Translations under genes and position numbers: made by a program
DNA from: Alistipes senegalensis
GTDB lineage: Bacteria > Bacillota > Clostridia > Oscillospirales > Ruminococcaceae
Assembly (NCBI GenBank): GCA_023665275.1
Contig: JAMPEF010000013.1
Span: 1-40,076, forward strand
Length of the DNA: 40,076 nucleotides
Direction of reading: 5' to 3'
Part shown: piece after piece, positions 27,030-35,351 of the stretch
How positions within the stretch are numbered: the stretch's first letter is position 1
Layout of the letters: the number at the start of each line of letters is the position of its first letter
Notes under the pieces: generated by a model
Databases searched by the model: none
What the model was told of the DNA's origin: nothing
What the model saw: the letters and a program-made list of their open reading frames with translations, nothing else

Positions 27030-27674
27030 TCAGTCTGTAAACTGTACCCCTGGTATTTCAGACATTTTATGTGCTGAACTGTCGCCGTCTTTGGAAAGTT
27101 TAACTTCATACTGTGAGACAAGAAGCATAAGAGGATTATCAAAATATTTTTCACCGTATTCACTTATGACTTTATCAAACTGTCCTGTACGTCGGAGCAG
27201 GTCAGCCTTTAATAACATCATGTCATCACTTTCAAGAAGATTGCTGTTTTCCATTATGCTTATTGCCTCTCTGCGACATTCAGTGGCAGATGCAGTGTTT
27301 TCCTCGTCATCAAATACCCATGCACTATATAAATATGACTTCACCGCTTCATTGTAATCACGGTTTTTAAGGTTGACAAGAGCTTTTCTTACAAATCTTG
27401 AAACAATTACATTTTCAGTTTCAAGCCCACCAAGAGTAGTATATTCCTTGCTTTCAAGGTAACTGTGGTCAGCGTCAAGCGGAATTTCAAGAGAACCATT
27501 ACAGTAACTGCATTCCGGACATTCCATAATCCAGTACTCCATTGAGTTACGGTGTTCTCCGTCGGGTCTTAAATCCAGCTCCGGCACACCACCAGCCTGT
27601 ACTTTTTTTATAACCGTATGTGAGGATTCCTTACCGCATACACTGCATATGACCTTTTTTATTTCAGTTTCCAT
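27030..27674 (-). CDS. DUF2225 family protein
   Basis: The 214-residue protein begins with two Cys pairs, CSVCGKES and CPECSYCN (the second with a third Cys), suggesting zinc binding. It continues with helical repeats resembling TPRs (KALVNLKNRDYNEAVKSYL) that include GQFDKVISEYGEKY. DUF2225 proteins are common in Firmicutes and their function is unknown. It has its own consensus promoter and is divergent from the GH25 gene. No signal peptide is seen. Confidence 0.85.
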   Translation of the reverse strand: METEIKKVICSVCGKESSHTVIKKVQAGGVPELDLRPDGEHRNSMEYWIMECPECSYCNGSLEIPLDADHSYLESKEYTTLGGLETENVIVSRFVRKALVNLKNRDYNEAVKSYLYSAWVFDDEENTASATECRREAISIMENSNLLESDDMMLLKADLLRRTGQFDKVISEYGEKYFDNPLMLLVSQYEVKLSKDGDSSAHKMSEIPGVQFTD

Positions 27675-27707
27675 AAAAAAACGTTCCTTTCATTTCATAT
27701 TAAACTG

Positions 27708-27736
27708 ATTATATCACACTTGCAAATTATTGTCAA
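27708..27736 (-). promoter_or_regulatory. Promoter of the DUF2225 gene
   Basis: On the minus strand TTGACA (27731-27736) and TATAAT (27708-27713) are 17 bases apart, a perfect consensus, followed by AAAGGAACG before the ATG. Confidence 0.85.
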
Positions 27737-27758
27737 CAGAATTTTTTACCGGAAACTG

Positions 27759-27787
27759 TTTACAAAAGCTCTGAAATATGATATTAT
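27759..27787 (+). promoter_or_regulatory. Promoter of the GH25 gene
   Basis: TTTACA (27759-27764) and TATTAT (27782-27787) with a 17-base spacer and a predicted start near 27794. It is divergent from the DUF2225 promoter, whose -35 lies 23 bases to the left, with TTACCGGAA between the two. Confidence 0.75.
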
Positions 27788-27820
27788 ATTAAAAGCAGTA
27801 TTTTTATGGAGGAGGAAAAA

Positions 27821-28819
27821 ATGTTTAAGGATAACAAAAAAATAAAGATTATCGCACTTATTGAGGTTATTTTAATTATTGTACTGGCTGTTCCGCTGGT
27901 ATGCTTTACATTGCTTAATAACAGAACCGGTAGTATTGTGCCGACAATCAACAAAGAACCAGGCGCAAAATCCAATGCCGGCTATAATACGGAAATTGTC
28001 TATCAGCAACAAGTACCATCAACGGAGGCAGTCACGGAAAATATTTTTTATACCAATATCCCGATAAGTACGGATATTGCAGTTACTACAGCAGAATTTA
28101 TTACTACAACTACAACTACTATCGTAACCACTATGTCGAAAAATGGTTACTCTTTCTATGAAGAAACAACAAATCCACCCGTAACGGAAAAAAAGGTTGA
28201 AATAGACGGTATTGATGTTTCAGAATTTCAGGGCTACATAGACTGGAAACAGGTTAAAGATTCCGGCATTGATTTTGCTTTCATAAGAATAGGTTGCCGG
28301 ACATATGCCGACGGTGGCATTATATATGACCAGAGATTCAAGGAAAATCTCTACTCAGCTGACCGTGCCGGAATAAAAACAGGTGTATATTTCTTCTCAC
28401 AGGCACTAACTGTTGAAGAAGCAATTGAAGAAGCGGACGCCGTCATTAAGTGTATAGAACCTTTCAATATAACATATCCGGTTGTATTTGACTGGGAAAT
28501 CATCTATGAAGATTACGCCCGTACAGACGAAATTTCCATTGATTCCCTCGCAGACTGCTGTATAGCTTTCTGTGAACGTGTAAAGGCAGCAGGCTATACA
28601 CCTATGATTTATCAGAATACAAGTACACTTCTTTCTAAAGTGGATTTGCCAAGAGTAAAAGAATACGACATATGGCTTGCCGAATACATTGAAGATGAAG
28701 AAGATGAACCGACATACTATCACGACTACACGATATGGCAGTATGCCAGTGATGGACGTGTTCCAGGAATTGCAACAGATGTTGATTTAAATATCAGCTT
28801 TAAAGATTACAGCAAATAA
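27821..28819 (+). CDS. Membrane-anchored GH25 lysozyme
   Basis: GH25 muramidases cut the glycan chain of peptidoglycan. The 332-residue protein has an N-terminal membrane span (about 9-32) used as an anchor and a Thr-rich spacer (about 60-125). The GH25 domain (127-332) begins IDGIDVSEFQGYIDWKQV. It keeps Asp132 and the catalytic pair in DWE (Asp224, Glu226), and ends WQYASDGRVPGI. The ATG at 27821 is chosen because GGAGGAGG lies directly before it; the ATG at 27806 precedes that site. A strong terminator follows. Confidence 0.93.
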   Translation: MFKDNKKIKIIALIEVILIIVLAVPLVCFTLLNNRTGSIVPTINKEPGAKSNAGYNTEIVYQQQVPSTEAVTENIFYTNIPISTDIAVTTAEFITTTTTTIVTTMSKNGYSFYEETTNPPVTEKKVEIDGIDVSEFQGYIDWKQVKDSGIDFAFIRIGCRTYADGGIIYDQRFKENLYSADRAGIKTGVYFFSQALTVEEAIEEADAVIKCIEPFNITYPVVFDWEIIYEDYARTDEISIDSLADCCIAFCERVKAAGYTPMIYQNTSTLLSKVDLPRVKEYDIWLAEYIEDEEDEPTYYHDYTIWQYASDGRVPGIATDVDLNISFKDYSK

Positions 28820-28826
28820 TACAGAA

Positions 28827-28860
28827 ACCTTGCTTTTAAAAAAAAGCAAGGTCTTTTTTT
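28827..28860 (+). terminator. Terminator of the GH25 gene
   Basis: ACCTTGCTTTT (28827-28837) pairs with AAAAGCAAGGT (28842-28852) and is followed by seven T. The opposite strand gives only a weak T-run for the gene ending at 28877. Confidence 0.9.
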
Positions 28861-28876
28861 GTATTTTGTGTGTGAA

Positions 28877-30046
28877 TTATTCTGCTGTAGTTTCATGCAT
28901 GGATTCAATTGTATAACCGCCGTTGCTGTTCTTTGAGAGACTATATTCAACAGTTTTTGAAACAGTCTCTTCTATCCATTCGGGGTGATGGTCTATGTAA
29001 TTTACTTCAACGATATATTTTCCGCTTTTTCCTGATACGGAAATTACTTCCGGTGTGTACGTGAACGTATGCGGACTTATTTCCACGCTGTAGGAGTTTG
29101 CCTCTTCATTATAGTAGAATTTTGAATCAGATGTAACTATTGTGCTATGGGTAAGTGCCGGTATATCTTCTCCGAAAATTTCAGCGGCATATTTTTCAAT
29201 ATCCTCTGCCGGAATAATAGCCATGTCGTTTACCCTCTGTGGATATGCTGAGAGTTTTTCACTGTCTATTATTACAGACCATATAGCAGTACTAAGTATC
29301 TGATTTACCGGAAGTTCGGACGGGTTTTCAAATGCATTTATATCTGTGATTACTGCCGGATATACAGCTTTTCTGTACTTGTCATCGGAAGAACTTCCGC
29401 CCGAAATACAGGCGTTTATAATGGCTATAACGCCGATTATTGCAAGAATAATACATATAAGTGCAAGAATATTATATTTTACGCTGTGTACCGGAACTGT
29501 TGCAGTTTTAACCTTTTCAGGAGTTTCAACAGTATTCTGTACTTCTGTTGTTTCGGTTTCTGCCGGAATTTCCTGTGACTTTTTATTCTCAACGGAATTA
29601 TTTTTCTGTTGTGATTTTTTATTCTTTTTGCGATTATTATTATTGTTTTTCTTTTCAGGTTCTTTAACCTGCTCCGGTGTTTTTTCTTTTAATTCTTCTT
29701 CGGGTTTATTTTTCGGGAGTTCGTCATTTATTTCCGCCAGAACTTCGCTTATTGTTTCAAGAGTATTTGCAGTAGAATCTTCTTCTAATGCTTCAACTGT
29801 AAAATTATTTTCATTGTTTTCTTTTTCAGCGTCATCGTCAGCGGAGGCATACATTATGTCTTTCATACTTTCAAAAAAGCCTTTTTTTTCCGTTTTTTTC
29901 TTATCAGACTTTTTTTTATCTTCTTTTTTTACTGGTTTTTCCTTGTTGTCAATAGCTGTTCCGGAAGTGCTTACCGGCTTTAAAGGTTTAAGTTTTTTAA
30001 CAGGTTTGGGGTTATGTGATTTAATTTCGTCCTGATTTTTATTCAT
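28877..30046 (-). CDS. Unrecognised single-pass membrane protein with Lys-rich cytoplasmic tail
   Basis: I do not recognise this 389-residue protein. Residues 1-185 are low-complexity and highly charged: Lys-rich blocks (PVKKLKPLKP, KKEDKKKSDKKKTEKKGFF), an acidic middle, then an Asn/Lys block (EKKNNNNNRKKNKKSQQKNN). One membrane span follows (about 191-214) with an external domain of about 175 residues (ISPHTFTYTPEVISVSGKSGKY and similar). The orientation implies the basic tail is cytoplasmic. The ATG follows GGGGGAG. It is last in the proB-proA operon, 11 bases after proA. That position does not by itself suggest a role in proline synthesis. Confidence 0.75.
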   Translation of the reverse strand: MNKNQDEIKSHNPKPVKKLKPLKPVSTSGTAIDNKEKPVKKEDKKKSDKKKTEKKGFFESMKDIMYASADDDAEKENNENNFTVEALEEDSTANTLETISEVLAEINDELPKNKPEEELKEKTPEQVKEPEKKNNNNNRKKNKKSQQKNNSVENKKSQEIPAETETTEVQNTVETPEKVKTATVPVHSVKYNILALICIILAIIGVIAIINACISGGSSSDDKYRKAVYPAVITDINAFENPSELPVNQILSTAIWSVIIDSEKLSAYPQRVNDMAIIPAEDIEKYAAEIFGEDIPALTHSTIVTSDSKFYYNEEANSYSVEISPHTFTYTPEVISVSGKSGKYIVEVNYIDHHPEWIEETVSKTVEYSLSKNSNGGYTIESMHETTAE

Positions 30047-30057
30047 CTGTCTCCCCC

Positions 30058-31305
30058 TCAGCGTATCTGACCATTTCCGTTGACAAGATATTTCACTGTG
30101 GTAAGTTCAGTAAGTCCCATAGGACCTCTTGCATGAAGTTTCTGTGTAGATATGCCTATTTCAGCACCAAAACCAAATTCACCGCCGTCAGTAAACCTTG
30201 TTGACGCATTGACGTAAACAGCAGCGGCATCAACTTCTTTCTGAAATCTTTCAGCATTTTCAAGAGACTTTGTAACGATACATTCTGAATGATGTGTACC
30301 AAATTTTCTTATATGTGCTATTGCCTCTCCGACGTTTTCAACAACCTTGACAGAAATAACATAATCAAGAAATTCTGTAGCGTATTCGTTATCGGTAGCC
30401 TTTTCAATGCCGTTGCCGAGAATTTCAATAGTCCTGTCACAACCGTAAATTTTAACATCATGTGACTTGAAACGTTCCGCAATCATCGGGAGGAATTTTT
30501 CAGCACAATCCTTGTGTACCAGAAGACTTTCAATAGCGTTGCATACGGACGGACGTTGTGTTTTTCCGTTATCGGCGATATCAACAGCCATTTCCAAGTC
30601 TGCCGAATCGTCAACGTATACATGACAGTTTCCCGTACCCGTTTCGATAACCGGCACTGTAGCATTATTCACAACTGCCTGAATAAGTCCCGCACTACCA
30701 CGTGGAATTAATACATCAAGGTATTTATTTAATTTCATAAGTTCGTTAGTAGTTTCACGGGAAGTATTTTCCACTATCTGAATTATATTCGCCGGAAGTC
30801 CTGTTTCCTCAAGAGCTTTACGCATAATACTGCCGAGACACTTATTTGAATTTATAGCCTCCTTACCGCCTTTAAGAATGACAGCATTTCCAGCTTTAAG
30901 ACAGAGTGCCGCCGCATCTACTGTGACATTTGGTCTTGACTCAAATATAATACCTATTACACCAAGCGGAGTACGTGTTTTAGTGATTCTCAAACCATTA
31001 GGACGTGTAAAACCGTCAATAATCTGTCCGATAGGGTCATTGAGAGCTATAATTTCATCAACGCCCTTTGCCATACCGGCTATGCGTTTTTCGTCAAGTT
31101 TAAGTCTGTCCTGCATTGCTTCGGACATACCGTTTTCCTTTGCGTTCTGTAAGTCCTTTGCGTTTTCCGCAATAATCAGACAGGCATTTTCAGTAAGTGC
31201 CTTTGAAATGGCGGAAAGTGCCTTGTTTTTAAGCATTGTTGATGCAGAAGAAATTGCCGGTTCTGCATTTTTGGCATTAAAGCCAAGTGTTTCAGTATAA
31301 TTCAT
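30058..31305 (-). CDS. proA: Glutamate-5-semialdehyde dehydrogenase
   Basis: ProA reduces glutamyl-5-phosphate to the semialdehyde with NADPH, the second step of proline synthesis. The 415-residue protein shows the aldehyde-dehydrogenase-like fold. FESRPNVTVDAAALCLKAGN and VILKGGKEAINSN are at the cofactor site, PRGSAGLI precedes the active site, and the catalytic Cys lies in QRPSVCNAIE. The end of the family pattern is GEFGFGAEIGISTQKLHARG. GAGGTG precedes the ATG, 23 bases after proB. Confidence 0.97.
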   Translation of the reverse strand: MNYTETLGFNAKNAEPAISSASTMLKNKALSAISKALTENACLIIAENAKDLQNAKENGMSEAMQDRLKLDEKRIAGMAKGVDEIIALNDPIGQIIDGFTRPNGLRITKTRTPLGVIGIIFESRPNVTVDAAALCLKAGNAVILKGGKEAINSNKCLGSIMRKALEETGLPANIIQIVENTSRETTNELMKLNKYLDVLIPRGSAGLIQAVVNNATVPVIETGTGNCHVYVDDSADLEMAVDIADNGKTQRPSVCNAIESLLVHKDCAEKFLPMIAERFKSHDVKIYGCDRTIEILGNGIEKATDNEYATEFLDYVISVKVVENVGEAIAHIRKFGTHHSECIVTKSLENAERFQKEVDAAAVYVNASTRFTDGGEFGFGAEIGISTQKLHARGPMGLTELTTVKYLVNGNGQIR

Positions 31306-31328
31306 AAATATTTCACCTCATTAAAATT

Positions 31329-32120
31329 TTAAGCCTTGAAAAAAGTTCCCAGTTCTTTATCTTCAAACAAATCATAAAGCAAATCGGGATTTTTGCCGTT
31401 CATGATAACCATATCAATACCGGCATTGGATGCTATTTTAGCGGCATTAATTTTTGTGGACATTCCACCAGTGCCGAGACTTGAACCCGCACCACCAGCG
31501 ACTTTTTCTATTTCAGGAGTTATTTTTTCAACGTAAGTTATTGGTTTTGCGTCCGGATTTGTGCGTGGGTCGTCGTCATAAAGTGCATCAATATCCGAAA
31601 GTATCAGCAGTAAATCAGCTTCCGAGAGGTCTGCCACCAGTGCCGAAAGTGAATCATTTTCGCCTATTTCAAGCTCCAGCTCGTCAATTGCTATGGTGTC
31701 ATTTTCGTTCACTATCGGAATAACACCCATACTTATAAGCGTCTCAACAGTATTCCGGAAATTACTGCAATGATTAGGGTTGCTTATAATAGTTTTCGTC
31801 AACAGAATCTGTGCTACCGTAACGCTGTACTTTTCAAACATATCATCGTATATATGCATAAGTTCGCACTGACCGACAGCTGCCACAGCCTGTTTCATAC
31901 GAGTATCCTTAGGCTTGCCGGAAAGTCCTAACTTGCCTGCTCCGAGACCTACAGCTCCCGAAGATACCATTATAATTTCACGTCCGGAGTTATGTAAATC
32001 AGATATTACACGTACAAGATTATTCATACGACGGATATTTAATTTTCCGGTTTTATGCGCAAGAGTTGATGTGCCAAGTTTTATAACTACTCTCTTTTTT
32101 TCAGAAATATTTCTTATCAT
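31329..32120 (-). CDS. proB: Glutamate 5-kinase, short form
   Basis: ProB phosphorylates the gamma carboxyl of glutamate. The 263-residue amino-acid kinase opens VVIKLGTSTLAHKTGKLN, has SSGAVGLGAGKLG and NENDTIAIDELE, and includes the nucleotide site GTGGMSTKI near the C-terminus. It lacks the C-terminal PUA domain of longer ProB enzymes (about 370 residues). The short form is known from several Clostridia. GGAAAG precedes the ATG, 13 bases after the dehydrogenase. Confidence 0.96.
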   Translation of the reverse strand: MIRNISEKKRVVIKLGTSTLAHKTGKLNIRRMNNLVRVISDLHNSGREIIMVSSGAVGLGAGKLGLSGKPKDTRMKQAVAAVGQCELMHIYDDMFEKYSVTVAQILLTKTIISNPNHCSNFRNTVETLISMGVIPIVNENDTIAIDELELEIGENDSLSALVADLSEADLLLILSDIDALYDDDPRTNPDAKPITYVEKITPEIEKVAGGAGSSLGTGGMSTKINAAKIASNAGIDMVIMNGKNPDLLYDLFEDKELGTFFKA

Positions 32121-32133
32121 TTAAATCTTTCCT

Positions 32134-33084
32134 TTAATTTACTTTGTTTGTTGGTGTACCATTCTGCCATGCTTTTATGTTGTCACAGACTATCTTCACA
32201 AGACGGTTTCTCGTCTCAAACGCCGCCCACGATGTATGCGGAGTTATAATACAGTTACGGACGTTTTTCAGCGGTGTATCTGGTGACATGGGTTCTTTTT
32301 CAAGAACATCGAGATATGCACCCGCAATGTTTCCGTTGTTGAGTGCGTCGGCTAAATCTTTTTCAATGACCACTCCACCCCGTGAAGTATTTATCAGGAC
32401 AGCCGATTTTTTCATATGTGAAAGAAGTTCAGCATTTATTATACCTTTTGTCTTTTCTGTAAGTGGACAATGAAAAGTGATAAAATCAGCCTTTTCAGCG
32501 GCGGACATTATATCCGTTACTTCATACGGACAGTCACGGGGTTGTGTTCGTGTACTTATGATGATATTCATATCAAAAGCCCTTGCAATTTCAGCGACTT
32601 TTTTTCCGATTGAACCATAGCCAACAATTGAGAGAGTTTTTCCGGAAAGTTCCGCCATAGGTATGGGAAAATACGAAAATGACGGGAACTTTTCCCATTC
32701 ACCGTTTTTTACGGCAATGTCATAATCTCTTATTCTGTTGCACCAGTCAAGGATATATGCAAAAGTCTGTTGTGCCACGGCATTAGTCGAGTAAGAACCG
32801 GCATTACATACGGTTATACCCTTTTCGGTAGCGTATGGTATATCAATATTGTTGTAACCTGTCGCAAAAAGTCCGATATATTTAATATCCGGACATTTAT
32901 TTATTACGTCCCGTGTAATCATTACTTTATTGCACAGAACTATTTCAGCGTCGCCGATATTTTCGGCGGTTTCTTCCGGAGACGTAAGCGGAATTATTTT
33001 CACGTCACCGAGTTCCTCCAGCGGAGCAGTTGAAATATCGCCGCTTATATTTACAGTGTACCAGTCAAGGACAGCTATTTTCAT
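32134..33084 (-). CDS. D-2-hydroxyacid dehydrogenase
   Basis: The 316-residue protein is an NAD(P)-dependent 2-hydroxyacid dehydrogenase, best fitting the glycerate dehydrogenase / hydroxypyruvate reductase subgroup. It has GATGYNNID-like substrate residues (LFATGYNNIDI), the dinucleotide loop VGYGSIGKK, catalytic Arg in INTSRGGVV, Glu in LDVLEKEP and His in ITPHTSWA. The substrate cannot be told. It is upstream of proB in one operon, with GAGGAGGAA before its ATG, and 2 bases after the small membrane protein. Confidence 0.92.
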   Translation of the reverse strand: MKIAVLDWYTVNISGDISTAPLEELGDVKIIPLTSPEETAENIGDAEIVLCNKVMITRDVINKCPDIKYIGLFATGYNNIDIPYATEKGITVCNAGSYSTNAVAQQTFAYILDWCNRIRDYDIAVKNGEWEKFPSFSYFPIPMAELSGKTLSIVGYGSIGKKVAEIARAFDMNIIISTRTQPRDCPYEVTDIMSAAEKADFITFHCPLTEKTKGIINAELLSHMKKSAVLINTSRGGVVIEKDLADALNNGNIAGAYLDVLEKEPMSPDTPLKNVRNCIITPHTSWAAFETRNRLVKIVCDNIKAWQNGTPTNKVN

Positions 33085-33086
33085 AA

Positions 33087-33446
33087 TTATTCCTCCTCAG
33101 AATTAATTTCCTCTTCTGCCATGATGTTTTCTTCAGGAGTTTCAGATACTTTTTTCTTACCGCATACTATGGAACTTACAAAAGCTGCAATAAGTAATAA
33201 CGCCTCAACTATTCCCACAAGATAGAAAAGCGTTTTTCCGTCGGAAAACCCTATAAGCAGCGAAACAGGCATAGCAACAGCCATTATAATCTGATACGGT
33301 GCTTTTTCCTTCACGAACCTGAACACAAAAAATGCAGTCGCAATAATACAGAATACTACATACATACCCATAGGAAACGGAAAAAGTGCCGGCTGTGAGA
33401 CCTCAACGGTCTGTGACATGGTAAAAAGTGCATTGAAAATAATCAT
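33087..33446 (-). CDS. Small three-span membrane protein
   Basis: I do not recognise this 119-residue protein. It has three hydrophobic spans (about 25-43, 51-67, 72-95), a basic patch CGKKKV and an acidic C-terminal tail ending EEEINSEEE. The ATG at 33444-33446 is preferred to one seven codons upstream, because GGAGGG lies 5 bases before it. It is first in the five-gene operon with the dehydrogenase, proB, proA and the charged membrane protein. Confidence 0.75.
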   Translation of the reverse strand: MIIFNALFTMSQTVEVSQPALFPFPMGMYVVFCIIATAFFVFRFVKEKAPYQIIMAVAMPVSLLIGFSDGKTLFYLVGIVEALLLIAAFVSSIVCGKKKVSETPEENIMAEEEINSEEE

Positions 33447-33469
33447 ACTTTCCCTCCGACCGCACATAG

Positions 33470-33507
33470 CGGTGACTGTCCTTTAACGGCGTACAGTCAT
33501 GCCGGAA
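33470..33507 (-). promoter_or_regulatory. Leader hairpin of the pro operon
   Basis: TGACTGT and ACAGTCA form a seven-base inverted repeat 13 bases apart within the leader between the promoter at 33533 and the first gene, with flanking CGG and CCG extending it. It may affect mRNA stability or be a regulator site. No riboswitch class was recognised. Confidence 0.4.
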
Positions 33508-33532
33508 TGTTTTTAAAAAAGTCTGCTTTTAA

Positions 33533-33561
33533 AGTATAACATAAATTATAGAAAAATTCAA
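33533..33561 (-). promoter_or_regulatory. Promoter of the pro operon
   Basis: On the minus strand TTGAAT (33556-33561) and TATACT (33533-33538) are 17 bases apart, with a predicted start near 33526 and a leader of about 80 bases. Confidence 0.7.
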
Positions 33562-33693
33562 CTGCTTTTTAAAAAAAGATTATCACCTGACATCATATTT
33601 TATATTAATGCGAAAATTTACAAAAATCAAAGAAAAATACAGATAAATTATAAAAAATCCGTAAAAACATATTTTTCCGCCATAAGACAAGAC

Positions 33694-33730
33694 TTGCGGT
33701 TCATATGAACTTATGATATAATCATATCAT
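33694..33730 (+). promoter_or_regulatory. Promoter of the DUF1836 gene with two overlapping dyads
   Basis: TTGCGG (33694-33699) and TATAAT (33717-33722) are 17 bases apart. A perfect 12-base palindrome, GTTCATATGAAC (33699-33710), lies between them. A second inverted repeat, ATGATAT-AATC-ATATCAT (33713-33730), covers the -10 and start region. Both are placed where a repressor would block polymerase; the DUF1836 product is an obvious candidate, by inference. Confidence 0.65.
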
Positions 33731-33752
33731 CACTTGAAAGGAGACAACGAAC

Positions 33753-34343
33753 TTGAAAAGATATATTCCCGGAACTACTCTGAAATTCAATGAACAGGCA
33801 CGTGAAGAGGCTTTTTCTATCATATCACCAGTACTTGAGGCTACCGGCGGACTTACACTTTCACAGCTATGTAAACTCACAGGACTTACGGGCTCTACAA
33901 TACAGAACTGGATAAAACGTGGGTGGGTTGCGGCTACACATGGAAAGAAATACTCACGGAAACAGGTTTTAAGAATACTGCTTATAAATATGTTAAGAAA
34001 TTCAATGAAACTTGAGGATATAGCACGACTTATGGAATACGTCAACGGAGATGTTGAAGATACTTCCGATGATATTATTGACGACGATGTATGGTATAAT
34101 ATTCTGTGCAGAATAATTTTTACAGCAGAAGACGAGGGTGCATTTGATGCGGGTACAGTTAAGAAACTTATTTCCCGTGAATTAAGTCAGTGTACACATG
34201 AAATACATATCAGGTCTGACGAATATAAATTACATAATGCGATGTTCATAATGGTTATGGGCTACAGAAGTTCATGTCTCAAGAACGAGATGGAAAAAGT
34301 ACTTACTGTAGTACTCAATGAAATGAATGGTTTAAATAATTAA
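33753..34343 (+). CDS. DUF1836 helix-turn-helix protein
   Basis: The 196-residue protein matches DUF1836, a Firmicutes family of predicted MerR-like regulators. The HTH core is LTLSQLCKLTGLTGSTIQNW followed by IKRGWVAATHGKKYSRKQV (about residues 34-74), then helices with LEDIARLMEYVNG. The start is TTG with AAAGGAG about 9 bases upstream. It is 13 bases ahead of an SPFH gene, likely co-transcribed. Autoregulation is suggested by the dyads in its promoter. Function of the family is not established. Confidence 0.82.
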   Translation: MKRYIPGTTLKFNEQAREEAFSIISPVLEATGGLTLSQLCKLTGLTGSTIQNWIKRGWVAATHGKKYSRKQVLRILLINMLRNSMKLEDIARLMEYVNGDVEDTSDDIIDDDVWYNILCRIIFTAEDEGAFDAGTVKKLISRELSQCTHEIHIRSDEYKLHNAMFIMVMGYRSSCLKNEMEKVLTVVLNEMNGLNN

Positions 34344-34356
34344 GGAGAGATTTTTT

Positions 34357-35301
34357 ATGGCAAGAATACATGAATTAAACAGTGATGGTTCAGTAAAAAG
34401 AAACTTCAAAGGCGTTAAATATGCTGTTATAGCCGTTATAGCATTAGCTATAGCCGGGTCGTCACTTACTATAGTTCCTGCTGGTAACACCGGTGTAGTG
34501 CTTACAATGGGAAAAGTTTCGTCAACATCTTTTCAGGAGGGTGCGCATTTCAAGATACCGTTTGTGCAGACAGTAGAAAATATGTCAAATAAAATTCAGG
34601 TATATGAAACACCAGCTTCAGCAGTATCAAAGGACTTACAGACAGTAAGCAGTACCCTTGCGGTAAACTACCGTCTTGTTTCCGACAAGTCGCCTGATAT
34701 GTATCAGAATGTAGGTCTTGACTATCAGACTATTCTTATAACTCCGGTGGTACAGGAGTGCTTTAAGTCTGCAACCGCCAATTATACCGCTGAACAGCTT
34801 ATCACTGAACGTCAGACAGTTGCAGATGACGTAAAATCCGCTCTTGAATCAAAATTAAATGGTTACGGAATTTACATAGAAAAATTCAATATCGTAAATT
34901 TTGACTTCTCAACGGAATTTAACAACGCTATTGAGGCTAAACAGGTAGCTGAACAGAATTTACTTAAAACCAAAACCGAACAGGAGCAGGCTATTGTAAT
35001 TGCCAATGCAGAGGCGGAAAAGAAAGTAATCGCCGCAAAAGCTGAAGCGGAAGCAATCATGGCTGAGGCACAGGCTAACGCTGATGCTAATGAACTGCTT
35101 GAAAAATCCCTTACACCTAAGGTAATAGCCTATCAGCAGATTCAGAAATGGAATGGTGTTCTTCCTAAAGTCACAGGTAGTGACAACGGAATGTTGGTCA
35201 ATATTGACCTTGATGACATTGAGTCGTCACCCACATATGACTATACAGCACCACAATATACACCGGAAGTCATTCCTGAAACAGAAAATTTCACAGAATA
35301 A
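34357..35301 (+). CDS. SPFH/prohibitin-family membrane protein
   Basis: The 314-residue protein has an N-terminal basic segment, one membrane span (about 20-43) and an SPFH/band 7 domain (about 43-205) starting VPAGNTGVVLTMGKV. An Ala/Glu/Lys-rich coiled coil (about 205-255) contains VIANAEAEKKVIAAKAEAEA. A Pro/Thr/Glu tail follows. Such proteins form ring or sheet assemblies that organise membrane microdomains. AAGGAGAG precedes the ATG. It follows the DUF1836 gene, which may control it. Confidence 0.9.
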   Translation: MARIHELNSDGSVKRNFKGVKYAVIAVIALAIAGSSLTIVPAGNTGVVLTMGKVSSTSFQEGAHFKIPFVQTVENMSNKIQVYETPASAVSKDLQTVSSTLAVNYRLVSDKSPDMYQNVGLDYQTILITPVVQECFKSATANYTAEQLITERQTVADDVKSALESKLNGYGIYIEKFNIVNFDFSTEFNNAIEAKQVAEQNLLKTKTEQEQAIVIANAEAEKKVIAAKAEAEAIMAEAQANADANELLEKSLTPKVIAYQQIQKWNGVLPKVTGSDNGMLVNIDLDDIESSPTYDYTAPQYTPEVIPETENFTE

Positions 35302-35311
35302 ATCCAAAAAA

Positions 35312-35341
35312 ACCGGACGTACCCTTTTGAGTACGTCCGGT
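35312..35341. terminator. Convergent terminator between SPFH and deacetylase genes
   Basis: ACCGGACGTAC (35312-35322) pairs with GTACGTCCGGT (35331-35341). On the minus strand the stem is followed by seven T, a strong terminator for the deacetylase. On the plus strand the tail is TGTGTGCG and termination is weaker. Confidence 0.87.
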
Positions 35342-35351
35342 TGTGTGCGTG

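Noticed and set aside
29346..30035. A 229-codon hydrophobic ORF antisense to the Lys-rich membrane protein
   Set aside because: It is the mirror of Lys/Glu-rich codons, which read as Phe/Ser on the other strand. No ribosome site or promoter supports it.
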